Position numbers and translations under genes: made by a program | Part shown: piece by piece, positions 24,957-34,117 of the stretch | How positions within the stretch are numbered: position 1 is the stretch's first letter | Layout: each line of letters starts with the position of its first letter | The notes under the pieces: generated by a model | What the model saw: only the letters and a program-made list of their open reading frames with translations | Told to the model about the DNA's origin: nothing | Database searches by the model: none | NCBI GenBank assembly: GCA_023440705.1 | Contig: JAEXRP010000077.1 | Coordinates: 5,712-69,711 of the forward strand | Length of the DNA: 64,000 nt | Reading direction: 5' to 3' | Source of the DNA: Soonwooa sp023440705 | GTDB taxonomy: Bacteria > Bacteroidota > Bacteroidia > Flavobacteriales > Weeksellaceae

Positions 24957-27890
24957 TTATTTCAGTTTCTTCTTAACTGCTACTTCTTCGTAGACTTCTA
25001 AGATGTCACCAACCTCAATATCATTATAACCTTTTAAGTTAAGACCACATTCGTAGCCTTTAGTTACTTCTTTAACATCGTCTTTGAAACGTTTTAAGCT
25101 TTCTAACTCTCCATCAAATTTCACGATACCATCACGAAGCAATCTGATTTTCGAATTTCTAGTTACTTTACCAGTTAATACCATACAACCTGCAATCGTA
25201 CCAACTTTAGAAATTTTGAACACCTCACGGATTTCTACATTACCAATAACTTGTTCTTTAATTTCTGGTGAAAGCATACCTTCCATCGCTTCTTTAACCT
25301 CATCAATAGCAGCGTAGATAATCGAATAAGTTCTGATTTCAACCTCTTCTTTATCTGCGATATCTTTAGCATTAACACTTGCTCTAACGTTGAATCCAAT
25401 AACAATAGCATCAGACGCCGCTGCTAATAGAATATCACTTTCTGTGATTTGACCAACTCCAGAGTGTAAGATATTAACTTGGATTTCTTCAGTTGACAAT
25501 TGTTGTAACTGATCTGATAAAGCTTCTACCGAACCATCCACGTCACCTTTAAGGATAATGTTAAGCTCTTTAAACTCACCAAGTGCAATACGTCTACCGA
25601 TTTCATCCAAAGTAAGATGTTTTTTCGTACGTAAAGTTTGCTCTCTTTGTAACTGCTCTCTCTTCGTAGCAATAGTTTTTGCTTCTTTTTCGTCAGCGTA
25701 AATTCTAAATTTATCACCTGCCGTTGGCGCACCATCTAAACCTAAAATAGTTACAGGAATTGACGGACCAGCAGCCTGCATAGGTTTTCCTCTTTCATCA
25801 AGCATTGCTTTAACCTTACCGTGATTTTTACCAGCAAGAATATAGTCACCAACTTTAAGAGTACCATTCTGAACCAATATCGTAGAAACATAACCTCTAC
25901 CTTTATCTAGAGCTGCTTCGATAACAACACCATTAGCTGCACGATCTGGATTAGCTTTTAATTCAAGCATTTCTGCCTGTAGTAAAACTTTTTCCAACAA
26001 TGCATCTACATTGTTACCAAACTTCGCAGAAATCTCTTGAGACTGGATGTTACCACCCCATTCTTCTACCAAGATATTCATACCTGATAATTGTTGACGA
26101 ATGTTATCTGGATTAGCATTTGGTTTATCAACTTTGTTAAGTGCGATAATCATTGGTACTCCAGCCGCTTGTGCGTGAGCAATAGCTTCTTTAGTTTGTG
26201 GCATCACATCGTCGTCCGCTGCAATTACGATAATTACAATATCGGTAACCTGTGCACCACGCGCTCTCATCGCTGTAAAGGCCTCGTGACCTGGCGTATC
26301 TAAGAATGTAATACGTTGTCCACCTTCTAGCTTAACATTGTAAGCACCGATGTGCTGTGTAATACCTCCAGATTCTCCCGCAATAACATTTGCTTTACGG
26401 ATGTAATCCAATAGTGAAGTTTTACCATGGTCAACGTGTCCCATTACGGTTACAATTGGTGCTCTAGCAATAAGATCTTCTTCGGCATCTGGCGTTTCCT
26501 CTTCCAAGTTTTCTTCCAAGTCAGCATCAGAGAATTCAATTTTATAACCGAATTCATCAGCAACCAATGTTAAAGTATCCGCTTCTAGACGTTGGTTCAT
26601 CGTTACCATAACACCTAGTGAGAAACAAGCAGAGATAACCTCAGTCGGGCTAACATTCATTAAACTTGCTAACTCATTAACAGTAATAAATTCTGTTACT
26701 TTAAGTGTTGTATCTTGAGCATCACGTTCTTGTTGAAGTTCGTCTTGCTCTCTTCTCCAGTTACGTTTATCTTTTCTGTGTTTAGCGCCTTTATTTTTAC
26801 CGCCTTTATTGGTCAGCTTTTCTAAAGTCTCTTTAATTTGATTTTTAACTTGCTCATCCGTTAACTCAACTGGCATAACTCTTTGACCGCCGCCACGGTT
26901 GTTACCACCACGGTTATTCCCACCGCGATTACCACCTTGGTTATTACCCCCTGGACGATTTCCGCCTTGGTTGTTACCACCTTGACCGCCGCGATTGTTG
27001 TTATTACCGAAACGGTTACCACCTTGACCTTGGTTATTATTACCTCCGCCTTGGTTGTTATTATTGTTACCGCCTTGTTGGTTATTGTTAGCTCCTGGTT
27101 GTCCAGGTTTTTCTATACGTTTTCTTTTCTTCTTAGCAGCATTAGGACCACCAGCATTTGAAGATTTTGGTTTTGGAGCAAATTGAGATAAGTCAACCGT
27201 TTGCTTAAGGATTTTAGGTCCATCAAGTTTTTGATAAACTGTTTCAATTTTTTGAGGCTCGCTATCTTCTGTTGTTTCAGTTGGTTTGTTATCTACAACC
27301 TCTTCTTTAGGAGCAACCGGTTTTTCTTCAACTTTAGGCGTTTCGGCAACTACTTTTGGTGTTTCCACTTTCTTAGGTCCTTCTGGCTTTTCAGTTTTAG
27401 GTTCTGGTTTTTCCTTTTTTGCAGGTCGATTTCTGTTTTCTAACTGAGACAGATCAATCTTATCTAAGACTTTGAATTCTTGTTTAGAATCTTCCTTCTT
27501 AACTTCTTCAGCTTTTGGTTGTTCTACCACAGGCTCAGCTTTAACCTCGCTAGCAGGCTCTTCCACAACTGGTTTGTTAGAATCAAGATCAATCTTACCT
27601 AAAATTTTAGTTTCAGGTTTTAGGTTTGCTTTGGCTCTTATAACCTCAGGCGCTTTTTCTTCGATTTCCAGTTTTTCTTCCGGAACTTTAGAAATCACAA
27701 CCTCATGAGAAGCTTTACGTTGTTCTCCATCTTTTTTGAACTCAGCTTCTAATGCAGAATATGCCGCTTCTTCTAGTTGAGCGTTAGGGTTACTCTCTAC
27801 TTCGAAGCCTTTAGATTGTAGAAATTCTACCATCCTTCCCATCGAAATATTAAATTCCTTAACTGCTTTATTTAATCTAATTTTTGGCAT
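24957..27890 (-). CDS. infB: Translation initiation factor IF-2
   Basis: IF-2 is the GTPase that places initiator tRNA on the 30S subunit. The 977-residue protein has an N-terminal IF2_N-like helix (MPKIRLNKAVKEFNISMGRM), a long Pro/Lys/Glu-rich linker (about 60-240), a Gly/Asn-rich low-complexity region (263-338), a second IF2_N domain (about 395-450) and the G domain with G1 GHVDHGKTS (484-492), G3 DTPGH (531-535) and G4 NKVD (584-587), followed by domains II-IV. Three short repeats of the type KILxKIDLS occur in the linker at about 95, 140 and 226. It is last in the rimP-nusA-infB operon and has its own strong terminator. Confidence 0.98.
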   Translation of the reverse strand: MPKIRLNKAVKEFNISMGRMVEFLQSKGFEVESNPNAQLEEAAYSALEAEFKKDGEQRKASHEVVISKVPEEKLEIEEKAPEVIRAKANLKPETKILGKIDLDSNKPVVEEPASEVKAEPVVEQPKAEEVKKEDSKQEFKVLDKIDLSQLENRNRPAKKEKPEPKTEKPEGPKKVETPKVVAETPKVEEKPVAPKEEVVDNKPTETTEDSEPQKIETVYQKLDGPKILKQTVDLSQFAPKPKSSNAGGPNAAKKKRKRIEKPGQPGANNNQQGGNNNNNQGGGNNNQGQGGNRFGNNNNRGGQGGNNQGGNRPGGNNQGGNRGGNNRGGNNRGGGQRVMPVELTDEQVKNQIKETLEKLTNKGGKNKGAKHRKDKRNWRREQDELQQERDAQDTTLKVTEFITVNELASLMNVSPTEVISACFSLGVMVTMNQRLEADTLTLVADEFGYKIEFSDADLEENLEEETPDAEEDLIARAPIVTVMGHVDHGKTSLLDYIRKANVIAGESGGITQHIGAYNVKLEGGQRITFLDTPGHEAFTAMRARGAQVTDIVIIVIAADDDVMPQTKEAIAHAQAAGVPMIIALNKVDKPNANPDNIRQQLSGMNILVEEWGGNIQSQEISAKFGNNVDALLEKVLLQAEMLELKANPDRAANGVVIEAALDKGRGYVSTILVQNGTLKVGDYILAGKNHGKVKAMLDERGKPMQAAGPSIPVTILGLDGAPTAGDKFRIYADEKEAKTIATKREQLQREQTLRTKKHLTLDEIGRRIALGEFKELNIILKGDVDGSVEALSDQLQQLSTEEIQVNILHSGVGQITESDILLAAASDAIVIGFNVRASVNAKDIADKEEVEIRTYSIIYAAIDEVKEAMEGMLSPEIKEQVIGNVEIREVFKISKVGTIAGCMVLTGKVTRNSKIRLLRDGIVKFDGELESLKRFKDDVKEVTKGYECGLNLKGYNDIEVGDILEVYEEVAVKKKLK

Positions 27891-27967
27891 TTATAAATGT
27901 TCTGTTTTTAATTTTTAAAATTAAAGTATTTTCTTTTTACTGTTTATTAGAGATTGTAACAACTCGC

Positions 27968-29203
27968 TTAGTCTTCTAATTCTTCTCTAAGAATATTTTT
28001 AACCTCTTCGATTGTTTCTTCTTCTAAGTCAACCAAGTTAAGCAATGCTTCTGTATCTTTATCTAATACACTTCTAGCAGTTTCTAGACCAACTTTTTTG
28101 AACTCTTCAATAATCCAAGATTCGATTTCGTCGCTAAACTCTTTTAGTTCAACATCGTCATCTTCTTGTTTCTCTCTATAAACATCGATTTCGTATTCTG
28201 TTAACCAAGACGCCAACTTAATGTTTTGACCTTGTTTACCAATAACTTTCGAAATCTCCTCAATAGGCGTGTAGACCATTGCATAGTTATGCTCTTCGTC
28301 TACTTCTACCTTATTAATAATGATATTACCTAATGCTCTTTTCACCAAAATCTCTGGATTCTTAGACCATTGGATAACGTCAATATTTTCGTTTCTCAAC
28401 TCTCTTACAACACCATGAATTCTAGATCCTTTAACACCCACACAAGCACCAACTGGATCAATTCTGTCATCGTAAGCATCTACAGCGATTTTCGCTTTCT
28501 CTCCTGGTATTCTTACAACCTTTTTAAGGATAATTGTACCATCTTGAATTTCTGGAATCTCCAACTCTAACAATTGCTCTAAAAACTTCGGTGAAGTTCT
28601 CGAAATCATAATCTGAGGCTTAGATCCACGGAAGTCAACACTTTCTACAATCGCTCTTACATTATCTCCTTTTTTGAAGAAGTCTGAAGGGATTTGATTT
28701 TCTTTAGGCAAGATAAATTCGTTACCCTCATCATCCAACATAATAACATGCTTATGACGAATATGGTGAACTTCTCCTACAACTAACTGTCCAATTCTAT
28801 CACGGAATTGCTCATACAAAGCCGCATTAAAGTGCTCTTGTATTTTAGTTGCAAGAATTTGCTTAAGTGTAAGAATGTTTCTACGTCCCAATTTAGCAAC
28901 TGGAATTTCTTGTGTATATTCTTCACCAACTTCAAACGTAGAGTCGATTTTTCTAACTTCAGAGATTTCGATTTCTAAATCATCGTCTTCCGACATTTCG
29001 TCTTCAACAATAACCTTGTTTAAGAAAATCTGAAAATCCCCTTTGTCAGGGTTAACAATAACATCAAAATGATCATCAGAATCATATCTTTTTCTCAAAA
29101 GTGTCTTAAGAGAATCTTCAATGATCGCCATTAGGTCAATTTTGCTTATATTCTTTACTTCTTTAAAATCGCCAAAAGCTTCAATTAAAGCTAAATTATC
29201 CAT
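27968..29203 (-). CDS. nusA: Transcription termination/antitermination factor NusA
   Basis: NusA binds RNA polymerase and modulates pausing, termination and antitermination. The 411-residue protein has the N-terminal polymerase-binding domain (about 1-130), an S1 domain (about 131-200, GEVHHIRHKHVIMLDDEGN) and the KH1 and KH2 domains (GACVGVKGSRIHGVVRELRNE and VIGKQGQNIKLASWLTE). The C-terminus is short and acidic (DLEEETIEEVKNILREELED); it lacks the two acidic repeats of the E. coli protein, which is usual outside Proteobacteria. It lies between rimP (17-bp gap) and infB (77-bp gap). Confidence 0.97.
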   Translation of the reverse strand: MDNLALIEAFGDFKEVKNISKIDLMAIIEDSLKTLLRKRYDSDDHFDVIVNPDKGDFQIFLNKVIVEDEMSEDDDLEIEISEVRKIDSTFEVGEEYTQEIPVAKLGRRNILTLKQILATKIQEHFNAALYEQFRDRIGQLVVGEVHHIRHKHVIMLDDEGNEFILPKENQIPSDFFKKGDNVRAIVESVDFRGSKPQIMISRTSPKFLEQLLELEIPEIQDGTIILKKVVRIPGEKAKIAVDAYDDRIDPVGACVGVKGSRIHGVVRELRNENIDVIQWSKNPEILVKRALGNIIINKVEVDEEHNYAMVYTPIEEISKVIGKQGQNIKLASWLTEYEIDVYREKQEDDDVELKEFSDEIESWIIEEFKKVGLETARSVLDKDTEALLNLVDLEEETIEEVKNILREELED

Positions 29204-29220
29204 TGATTATATTTTTCTTA

Positions 29221-29688
29221 TTAAAATTTAATTACCACCAACGCCTTTTTAATCTCATCAAGACGTATTACTTTTTCTTCTTCGACATCCTCCTTACCTT
29301 TTCCGATAAGTTTTGGACGACGATATCTCAACAAAAGAGTGATCGACTCTTCATCTACAGACACCAACTCTCCTTCAATCTTTTCACCAGAAGTCAAAAC
29401 AACATCCAGTTCTCTACCAATATTTTTTTGATATTGACGATTAAGAGCTAAAGGCTCTGATAAACCATAAGACATAACCTGCAAAGCAAAATCATGTTCT
29501 TCACGATCCATATTAAACTCTATAGCACGACTTGCATCTAGACAATCTTGTAAAGTTACGCCATTATCCCCATCCAAAGTCACTGTAATCTGGTCATCTG
29601 CAGAAATCTTAAGATCAACCAAAAACAAATCTTTTCTTTCTTCTAAAAAAGAAGCCAACAAAGCTTCAACTTGCTCTTTAAAACTCAT
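29221..29688 (-). CDS. rimP: Ribosome maturation factor RimP
   Basis: RimP assists late 30S subunit assembly. This 155-residue protein fits the family in length, with an N-terminal alpha-beta domain (LFLVDLKISADDQITVTLDGDNGVTLQDCLDASRAIE in consecutive motifs) and a C-terminal Sm-like barrel (GRELDVVLTSGEKIEGELVSVDEESITLLL). Its position at the head of rimP-nusA-infB is the conserved bacterial order. The leader upstream carries an exact -7 and -33 pair and a terminator-like hairpin. Confidence 0.95.
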   Translation of the reverse strand: MSFKEQVEALLASFLEERKDLFLVDLKISADDQITVTLDGDNGVTLQDCLDASRAIEFNMDREEHDFALQVMSYGLSEPLALNRQYQKNIGRELDVVLTSGEKIEGELVSVDEESITLLLRYRRPKLIGKGKEDVEEEKVIRLDEIKKALVVIKF

Positions 29689-29712
29689 ACTTTTCCCTGA
29701 ATTACGTTTACG

Positions 29713-29740
29713 AAAAAAGGCATTCTCTCGAAGGCCTTTT
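29713..29740 (-). promoter_or_regulatory. Terminator-like hairpin in the rimP-nusA-infB leader
   Basis: On the minus strand AAAAGGC pairs with GCCTTTT (29715-29721 with 29734-29740) and the loop can add three more pairs after one mismatch. A run of six U (A-run 29713-29718, partly in the stem) follows. It lies between the putative promoter and the rimP start, about 25 bases before the start codon, so it is placed as an attenuator. Segments TTTACG (29707-29712) and CGTAAA (29751-29756) are also complementary and could form an outer or competing stem. Confidence 0.5.
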
Positions 29741-29763
29741 CATTCTGTTCCGTAAATCTTTTG

Positions 29764-29795
29764 CAAATATAGCTACTTTTTTCAAAAAATCCAAA
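29764..29795 (-). promoter_or_regulatory. Promoter of rimP-nusA-infB
   Basis: On the minus strand TTTG (29795-29792) is followed after 20 bases by TATATTTG (29771-29764). Both boxes match the Bacteroidota consensus, making this the best two-part promoter in the window. The predicted leader is about 70 bases. Confidence 0.65.
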
Positions 29796-29931
29796 TTATA
29801 TTGAATTTTAAGACTTTACGCCCTCTATTTTGGAAATTTAAATTTAATATTATTTATAAAAAAAAGTATCATTTCTTCCAACATTAATAAAAAGCAAAAT
29901 CTACATTATACTATAATATGTTAAAATAATT

Positions 29932-29939
29932 TATCTTTG
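29932..29939 (+). promoter_or_regulatory. Putative -7 box at the head of the polysaccharide locus
   Basis: TATCTTTG is an exact TAnnTTTG match 23 bp upstream of the TTG start of the first gene. The same TATCTTTG octamer precedes the units starting at 50534 and 55911. No clear -33 element. Confidence 0.55.
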
Positions 29940-29962
29940 TATAAAATTTAAAAACTCAAATC

Positions 29963-31273
29963 TTGAATATTACTATTGTAGGAACTGGTTATGTAGGTCT
30001 CGTAACTGGTACAACACTAGCAGAATTAGGCAATTCTGTATATTGTGTGGACATAGATGAAAAAAAAGTTGAAGGCATGAAGAAAGGCATCGTACCAATC
30101 TACGAGCCTAATCTTGAAGAAATGTTCCTTCGAAACATCCATGCTAACAGATTACATTTCACAACCAATTTAAAAGAAGCTTTAGACAAAAGCGAAGTTA
30201 TTTATCTTGCCTTACCAACGCCTCCGGGTGAAGATGGTTCTGCAGATTTATCTTACGTTCTAAAAGTTGCAAATGACATTGGCGAAATGATGACCGAATA
30301 TAAAGTTGTTGTTAACAAATCAACTGTTCCGGTTGGCACTGCTGACAAAGTAACTGCTGTTGTTGCTTCTAAAACTGATTTGCCTTTTGATGTTGTATCG
30401 AATCCCGAATTCTTGAGAGAAGGTTTTGCTGTTGAAGACTCGATGAATCCAGCAAGAGTTGTTGTAGGTTGTAGTTCTGACAAAGCAAAAAACATTATGG
30501 CTCAAATTTATCAGCCATTTACCAATACAGGTGTTCCTATTATTTTCATGGACGAAAAATCTTCGGAATTAACAAAATATGCTGCCAACTCCTTCCTCGC
30601 TGTTAAAATCACCTTCATGAACGAAATCGCAAACTATTGCGAATTGGTTGGTGCTGATGTTGACAAAGTAAGATTGGGTATGGGAAGTGATGATCGTATT
30701 GGTCATAGATTCTTGTTCCCTGGTATTGGATATGGCGGATCTTGCTTTCCGAAAGATGTGAAAGCTTTGATTAAATCTGGACAAGATGAGAATTTCAAAT
30801 TCCAAATTTTGGAATCGACAGAAGCGGTTAACAATGCACAAAAAGTGATCTTAACAAAAGATATCGAAAAATATTTCAACGATTTAAAAGGTAAAAAAAT
30901 CGCACTTTGGGGCTTAGCTTTTAAAGCAAATACTGATGATATTCGTGAAGCTTCTTCACTTGATAATATTAAATTATTGTTAGAAAAAGGAGCAAAAGTA
31001 ACAGCTTACGACAAAATTGCTGAAGCTAATGTTCGCAATGTTATTGGTGACCAAATCGAATATGCAGAAGATATGTATGCTGCACTAGAAGATGCAGACT
31101 GTTTATTAATCGCAACCGAATGGCCAGAATTTAAAAATCCTAATTTTGATCTAATGGCTTCAAAAATGAAAAATAAAATTATTTTTGATGGACGTAATAT
31201 GTTCCCGTTAGAAGTTCCGGAACAACATGGCTTCTTCTACAAGTCTATAGGTCGTAAAACAATTAATAACTAA
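29963..31273 (+). CDS. ugd: UDP-glucose 6-dehydrogenase
   Basis: This enzyme oxidises UDP-glucose to UDP-glucuronate with two NAD+, supplying an acidic sugar. The 436-residue protein has the N-terminal Rossmann motif GTGYVGLVTG (7-16), the central SNPEFLREG segment (147-154), the dimerisation region, and catalytic Cys261 in GYGGSCFPKD. The sequence around it (RFLFPGIGYGG) fits UDP-glucose dehydrogenase rather than the GDP-mannose enzyme. The only start that gives the canonical N-terminus NITIVGTGYVG is a TTG at 29963. It is the first gene of the locus, eight bases before rfbB. Confidence 0.9.
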   Translation: MNITIVGTGYVGLVTGTTLAELGNSVYCVDIDEKKVEGMKKGIVPIYEPNLEEMFLRNIHANRLHFTTNLKEALDKSEVIYLALPTPPGEDGSADLSYVLKVANDIGEMMTEYKVVVNKSTVPVGTADKVTAVVASKTDLPFDVVSNPEFLREGFAVEDSMNPARVVVGCSSDKAKNIMAQIYQPFTNTGVPIIFMDEKSSELTKYAANSFLAVKITFMNEIANYCELVGADVDKVRLGMGSDDRIGHRFLFPGIGYGGSCFPKDVKALIKSGQDENFKFQILESTEAVNNAQKVILTKDIEKYFNDLKGKKIALWGLAFKANTDDIREASSLDNIKLLLEKGAKVTAYDKIAEANVRNVIGDQIEYAEDMYAALEDADCLLIATEWPEFKNPNFDLMASKMKNKIIFDGRNMFPLEVPEQHGFFYKSIGRKTINN

Positions 31274-31281
31274 TTTTTAGA

Positions 31282-32361
31282 ATGAAAAATATCATCATTA
31301 CTGGTGGCGCTGGTTTTATCGGTTCTCACGTTGTTAGAGAATTTGTAAAAAATCTCCCAAACACTAATATTATCAATCTGGACGCCTTAACTTATGCAGG
31401 TAATCTAGAAAACCTAAAAGATATCGAAAATGAACCAAACTACATTTTCGAAAAAGCTGATATTACAAAACCTGAGGAACTAAGAAAGGTTTTTGAAAAG
31501 CATAATCCAGATGCTGTTATACATTTAGCAGCGGAATCTCATGTTGATAGAAGTATCACGGACCCTAATGCATTTATCAACACCAATGTTAATGGTACTG
31601 CTAACTTATTAAATTTAGCGAAAGAGTTTTGGACTCTTAACCCCGACCACCAACATGGTAACTTCCCTGATGGACCAAGAACTAACTTGTTCTATCATGT
31701 TTCAACAGACGAAGTATATGGCGCGTTAGGAGAAACTGGCTTCTTTACAGAAGAAACTTCTTATGATCCAAAATCACCTTATTCAGCGAGCAAAGCTGCG
31801 TCTGACCACTTGGTAAGAGCTTACGGAAACACTTACGGAATGCCATTTATTGTATCTAATTGTTCTAATAATTATGGTCCAAATCACTTTCCTGAGAAAT
31901 TGATTCCTCTTTGTCTTTTCAATATTTTAAATGAAAAACCGCTTCCAATCTATGGCGACGGAAAATACACAAGAGACTGGTTATATGTAATTGACCATGC
32001 AAAAGCTATTTTCCAAATTTTCCACGAAGCAAAGACTGGAGAAACTTACAATATTGGCGGTTGGAACGAGTGGCAAAACATCGATTTGGTTAAGGAATTA
32101 ATTAAGCAAGTTGATGAAAAAACTGGAAAAGAAGCTGGTTACTCTGAGAAGTTAATTACTTTCGTTAAAGATAGACCTGGTCATGACAAGCGTTATGCAA
32201 TTGATGCAACAAAGCTTAACAAAGATCTTGGGTGGAAGCCTTCTGTAACTTTTGAAGAAGGACTTTCTAAAACTATCGATTGGTTTTTGTCCAACAAAGA
32301 ATGGTTAGAGAATGTAACTTCAGGAGATTATCAAAAATATTACAATAAACAATACTCCTAA
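31282..32361 (+). CDS. rfbB: dTDP-glucose 4,6-dehydratase
   Basis: RfbB (RmlB) converts dTDP-glucose to dTDP-4-keto-6-deoxyglucose. The 359-residue extended SDR has the NAD-binding motif GGAGFIGS (8-15), the dehydratase triad TDE (142-144) with the catalytic Tyr167 and Lys171 in SPYSASKAAS, and the SNNYGPNHFPEKLIPL substrate segment typical of RmlB. It is followed 13 bp later by rfbA. The usual rhamnose genes rfbC and rfbD are missing; instead the locus encodes a 3,4-ketoisomerase, an aminotransferase and an acetyltransferase, so the 4-keto product probably goes to a 3-amino sugar. Confidence 0.96.
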   Translation: MKNIIITGGAGFIGSHVVREFVKNLPNTNIINLDALTYAGNLENLKDIENEPNYIFEKADITKPEELRKVFEKHNPDAVIHLAAESHVDRSITDPNAFINTNVNGTANLLNLAKEFWTLNPDHQHGNFPDGPRTNLFYHVSTDEVYGALGETGFFTEETSYDPKSPYSASKAASDHLVRAYGNTYGMPFIVSNCSNNYGPNHFPEKLIPLCLFNILNEKPLPIYGDGKYTRDWLYVIDHAKAIFQIFHEAKTGETYNIGGWNEWQNIDLVKELIKQVDEKTGKEAGYSEKLITFVKDRPGHDKRYAIDATKLNKDLGWKPSVTFEEGLSKTIDWFLSNKEWLENVTSGDYQKYYNKQYS

Positions 32362-32374
32362 AACACAAACTTAT

Positions 32375-33235
32375 ATGAAAGGAATTATTCTAGCTGGTGG
32401 ATCTGGCACAAGATTGTACCCATTAACAATCGCTGTTAGCAAGCAATTGATGCCTGTTTATGATAAGCCGATGATCTATTTTCCCATTTCGACATTATTA
32501 CTTGCGGGGATTAGAGAGATTTTAATTATTACAACACCACATGATCAGGAAGCTTTCCAAAGACTTTTAGGTGATGGATCTCAAATTGGTTGTCGTTTTG
32601 AATATAAAGTTCAACCATCTCCTGATGGGCTAGCTCAAGCATTTATCCTTGGCGAGGAGTTTATTGGAGACGATTCTGTTGCTTTAGTTTTAGGCGATAA
32701 CATTTTTTACGGTACTGGCTTACCTCAACTTCTAGAAAGTAAAACTAACGTTAAAGGAGGTTGTGTTTTTGCCTATCAAGTTTCTGATCCAGAGCGTTAT
32801 GGTGTTGTAGAATTTGATGAAAACTACAATGCTCTTTCTATTGAAGAAAAACCAACTGAACCAAAATCAAATTTTGCGGTGCCTGGATTGTATTTTTATG
32901 ACAATTCTGTTGTGGAATATGCAAAAAATTTGAAACCATCTCCACGTGGCGAACTAGAAATTACGGATATTAACAAAATATACCTTGAAAAAGGTGAATT
33001 AGAAGTTGGCGTAATGAGTAGAGGCACAGCTTGGTTGGATACAGGGACATTTGACTCTTTACACGAAGCTTCGGAATTTGTACGAGTTCTAGAGAAAAGA
33101 CAAGGCTTCAAAATTTCTTGTATTGAAGAAATTGCATACCGCAAAGGTTTTATCAATGAAGAACAACTTTTAAAATCAGCAGAAAAATATGGCAAAAGTG
33201 GTTATGGTAGCTATCTAAAAAAATTGGTTAGATAA
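32375..33235 (+). CDS. rfbA: Glucose-1-phosphate thymidylyltransferase
   Basis: RfbA (RmlA) makes dTDP-glucose from glucose-1-phosphate and dTTP. The 286-residue length is right for the short homotetrameric form. The nucleotide-binding signature GGSGTRLYPLT (8-18) with SKQLMPVYDKPMIYFP, the LGDNIFYG metal-site segment, and EEKPTEPKSN and GTAWLDTGTFDSL in the sugar-binding region are all present. It feeds RfbB, encoded just upstream, and ends two bases before the ABC permease gene, indicating one operon. Confidence 0.96.
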   Translation: MKGIILAGGSGTRLYPLTIAVSKQLMPVYDKPMIYFPISTLLLAGIREILIITTPHDQEAFQRLLGDGSQIGCRFEYKVQPSPDGLAQAFILGEEFIGDDSVALVLGDNIFYGTGLPQLLESKTNVKGGCVFAYQVSDPERYGVVEFDENYNALSIEEKPTEPKSNFAVPGLYFYDNSVVEYAKNLKPSPRGELEITDINKIYLEKGELEVGVMSRGTAWLDTGTFDSLHEASEFVRVLEKRQGFKISCIEEIAYRKGFINEEQLLKSAEKYGKSGYGSYLKKLVR

Positions 33236-33237
33236 TT

Positions 33238-34095
33238 ATGAATAACACAATTGATGAAAACAACAAATGGAGCCAAACGATTGGCGCCAAACACTCTCTA
33301 TTATCACTAAACCTAAAAGAGGTTTGGCAATATCGAGATTTGGTCTATATGCTTGTGAAGCGAGATTTTGTAACCTCTTTTAAACAGACCGTTCTTGGTC
33401 CATTATGGTTTTTTATAAATCCGATTTTTACAACAGTAATGTACGTTATTGTTTTCGGTAATATTGCAAATTTGTCAACTGATGGTGCACCTCAACTTGC
33501 ATTCTATCTGTCTGGAGTTACATTATGGAACTATTTTTCATCTTGCCTCAATAACACCTCAAATGTTTTTCGAGGGAATGCTTCCATATTTGGAAAGGTA
33601 TATTTCCCAAGATTAGTAATGCCTTTAGCGATTGTAACGTCAAATTTGATGCAATTTGCTGTTCAGTTTGCTTTGTTTGTCTGTGTTATTATCTATTACA
33701 CATTTTTGGGAGAGGTACATCCGAATATATGGTTATTGGCAACTCCTTTATTAATTATTTTGATGGCAGCTTTTGCAATGGGCGTCGGGATGATATTCTC
33801 CTCGATGACAACCAAATATAAAGATTTAGCAATGCTACTAAGTTTTGGTGTCTCACTGTATATGTATGTAACACCTGTTGTCTACCCCGTTTCTGCAATG
33901 CCCGAAAAATATCGGTGGATAGCAGATATAAATCCATTGACCGGAATTTTTGAGTGTTTCAAATACGCTTACTTGGGAGTAGGTGATTTTAGTATTAGTA
34001 TGTTATTATACTCTGCAATCATAATATTTATTATTCTTGCAGTAGGAACCATAATATTCAACAAGGTTGAAAAATCTTTTATGGACACCGTTTAA
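33238..34095 (+). CDS. wzm: ABC transporter permease for polysaccharide export (Wzm-like)
   Basis: An integral inner-membrane protein of 285 residues of the ABC-2 type. The N-terminal amphipathic segment (LNLKEVWQYRDLVYMLVKRDFVTSFKQT) and WFFINPIFTTVMYVIVFG are typical of the O-antigen and capsule exporters. About six hydrophobic segments are visible, near 62-82, 100-120, 140-165, 172-195, 203-220 and 255-275. With the ATPase encoded 22 bp downstream it should move a completed, undecaprenyl-diphosphate-linked glycan to the periplasm. It directly follows rfbA. No flippase of the Wzx kind is seen in the locus, which fits ABC-dependent export. Confidence 0.9.
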   Translation: MNNTIDENNKWSQTIGAKHSLLSLNLKEVWQYRDLVYMLVKRDFVTSFKQTVLGPLWFFINPIFTTVMYVIVFGNIANLSTDGAPQLAFYLSGVTLWNYFSSCLNNTSNVFRGNASIFGKVYFPRLVMPLAIVTSNLMQFAVQFALFVCVIIYYTFLGEVHPNIWLLATPLLIILMAAFAMGVGMIFSSMTTKYKDLAMLLSFGVSLYMYVTPVVYPVSAMPEKYRWIADINPLTGIFECFKYAYLGVGDFSISMLLYSAIIIFIILAVGTIIFNKVEKSFMDTV

Positions 34096-34117
34096 GTAAA
34101 CCAATTGATGAAAAATT

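Noticed and set aside
26880..27110. Short direct repeats resembling a repeat array
   Set aside because: They are coding repeats of Gly and Asn codons in infB, irregular in spacing and without unique spacers, so not CRISPR.
26883..27161. Long open frame on the + strand opposite the IF-2 Gly/Asn region
   Set aside because: It is the antisense of GGT/AAC-type codons in the low-complexity part of infB; the Thr/Val/Ile-rich product is a composition artefact.
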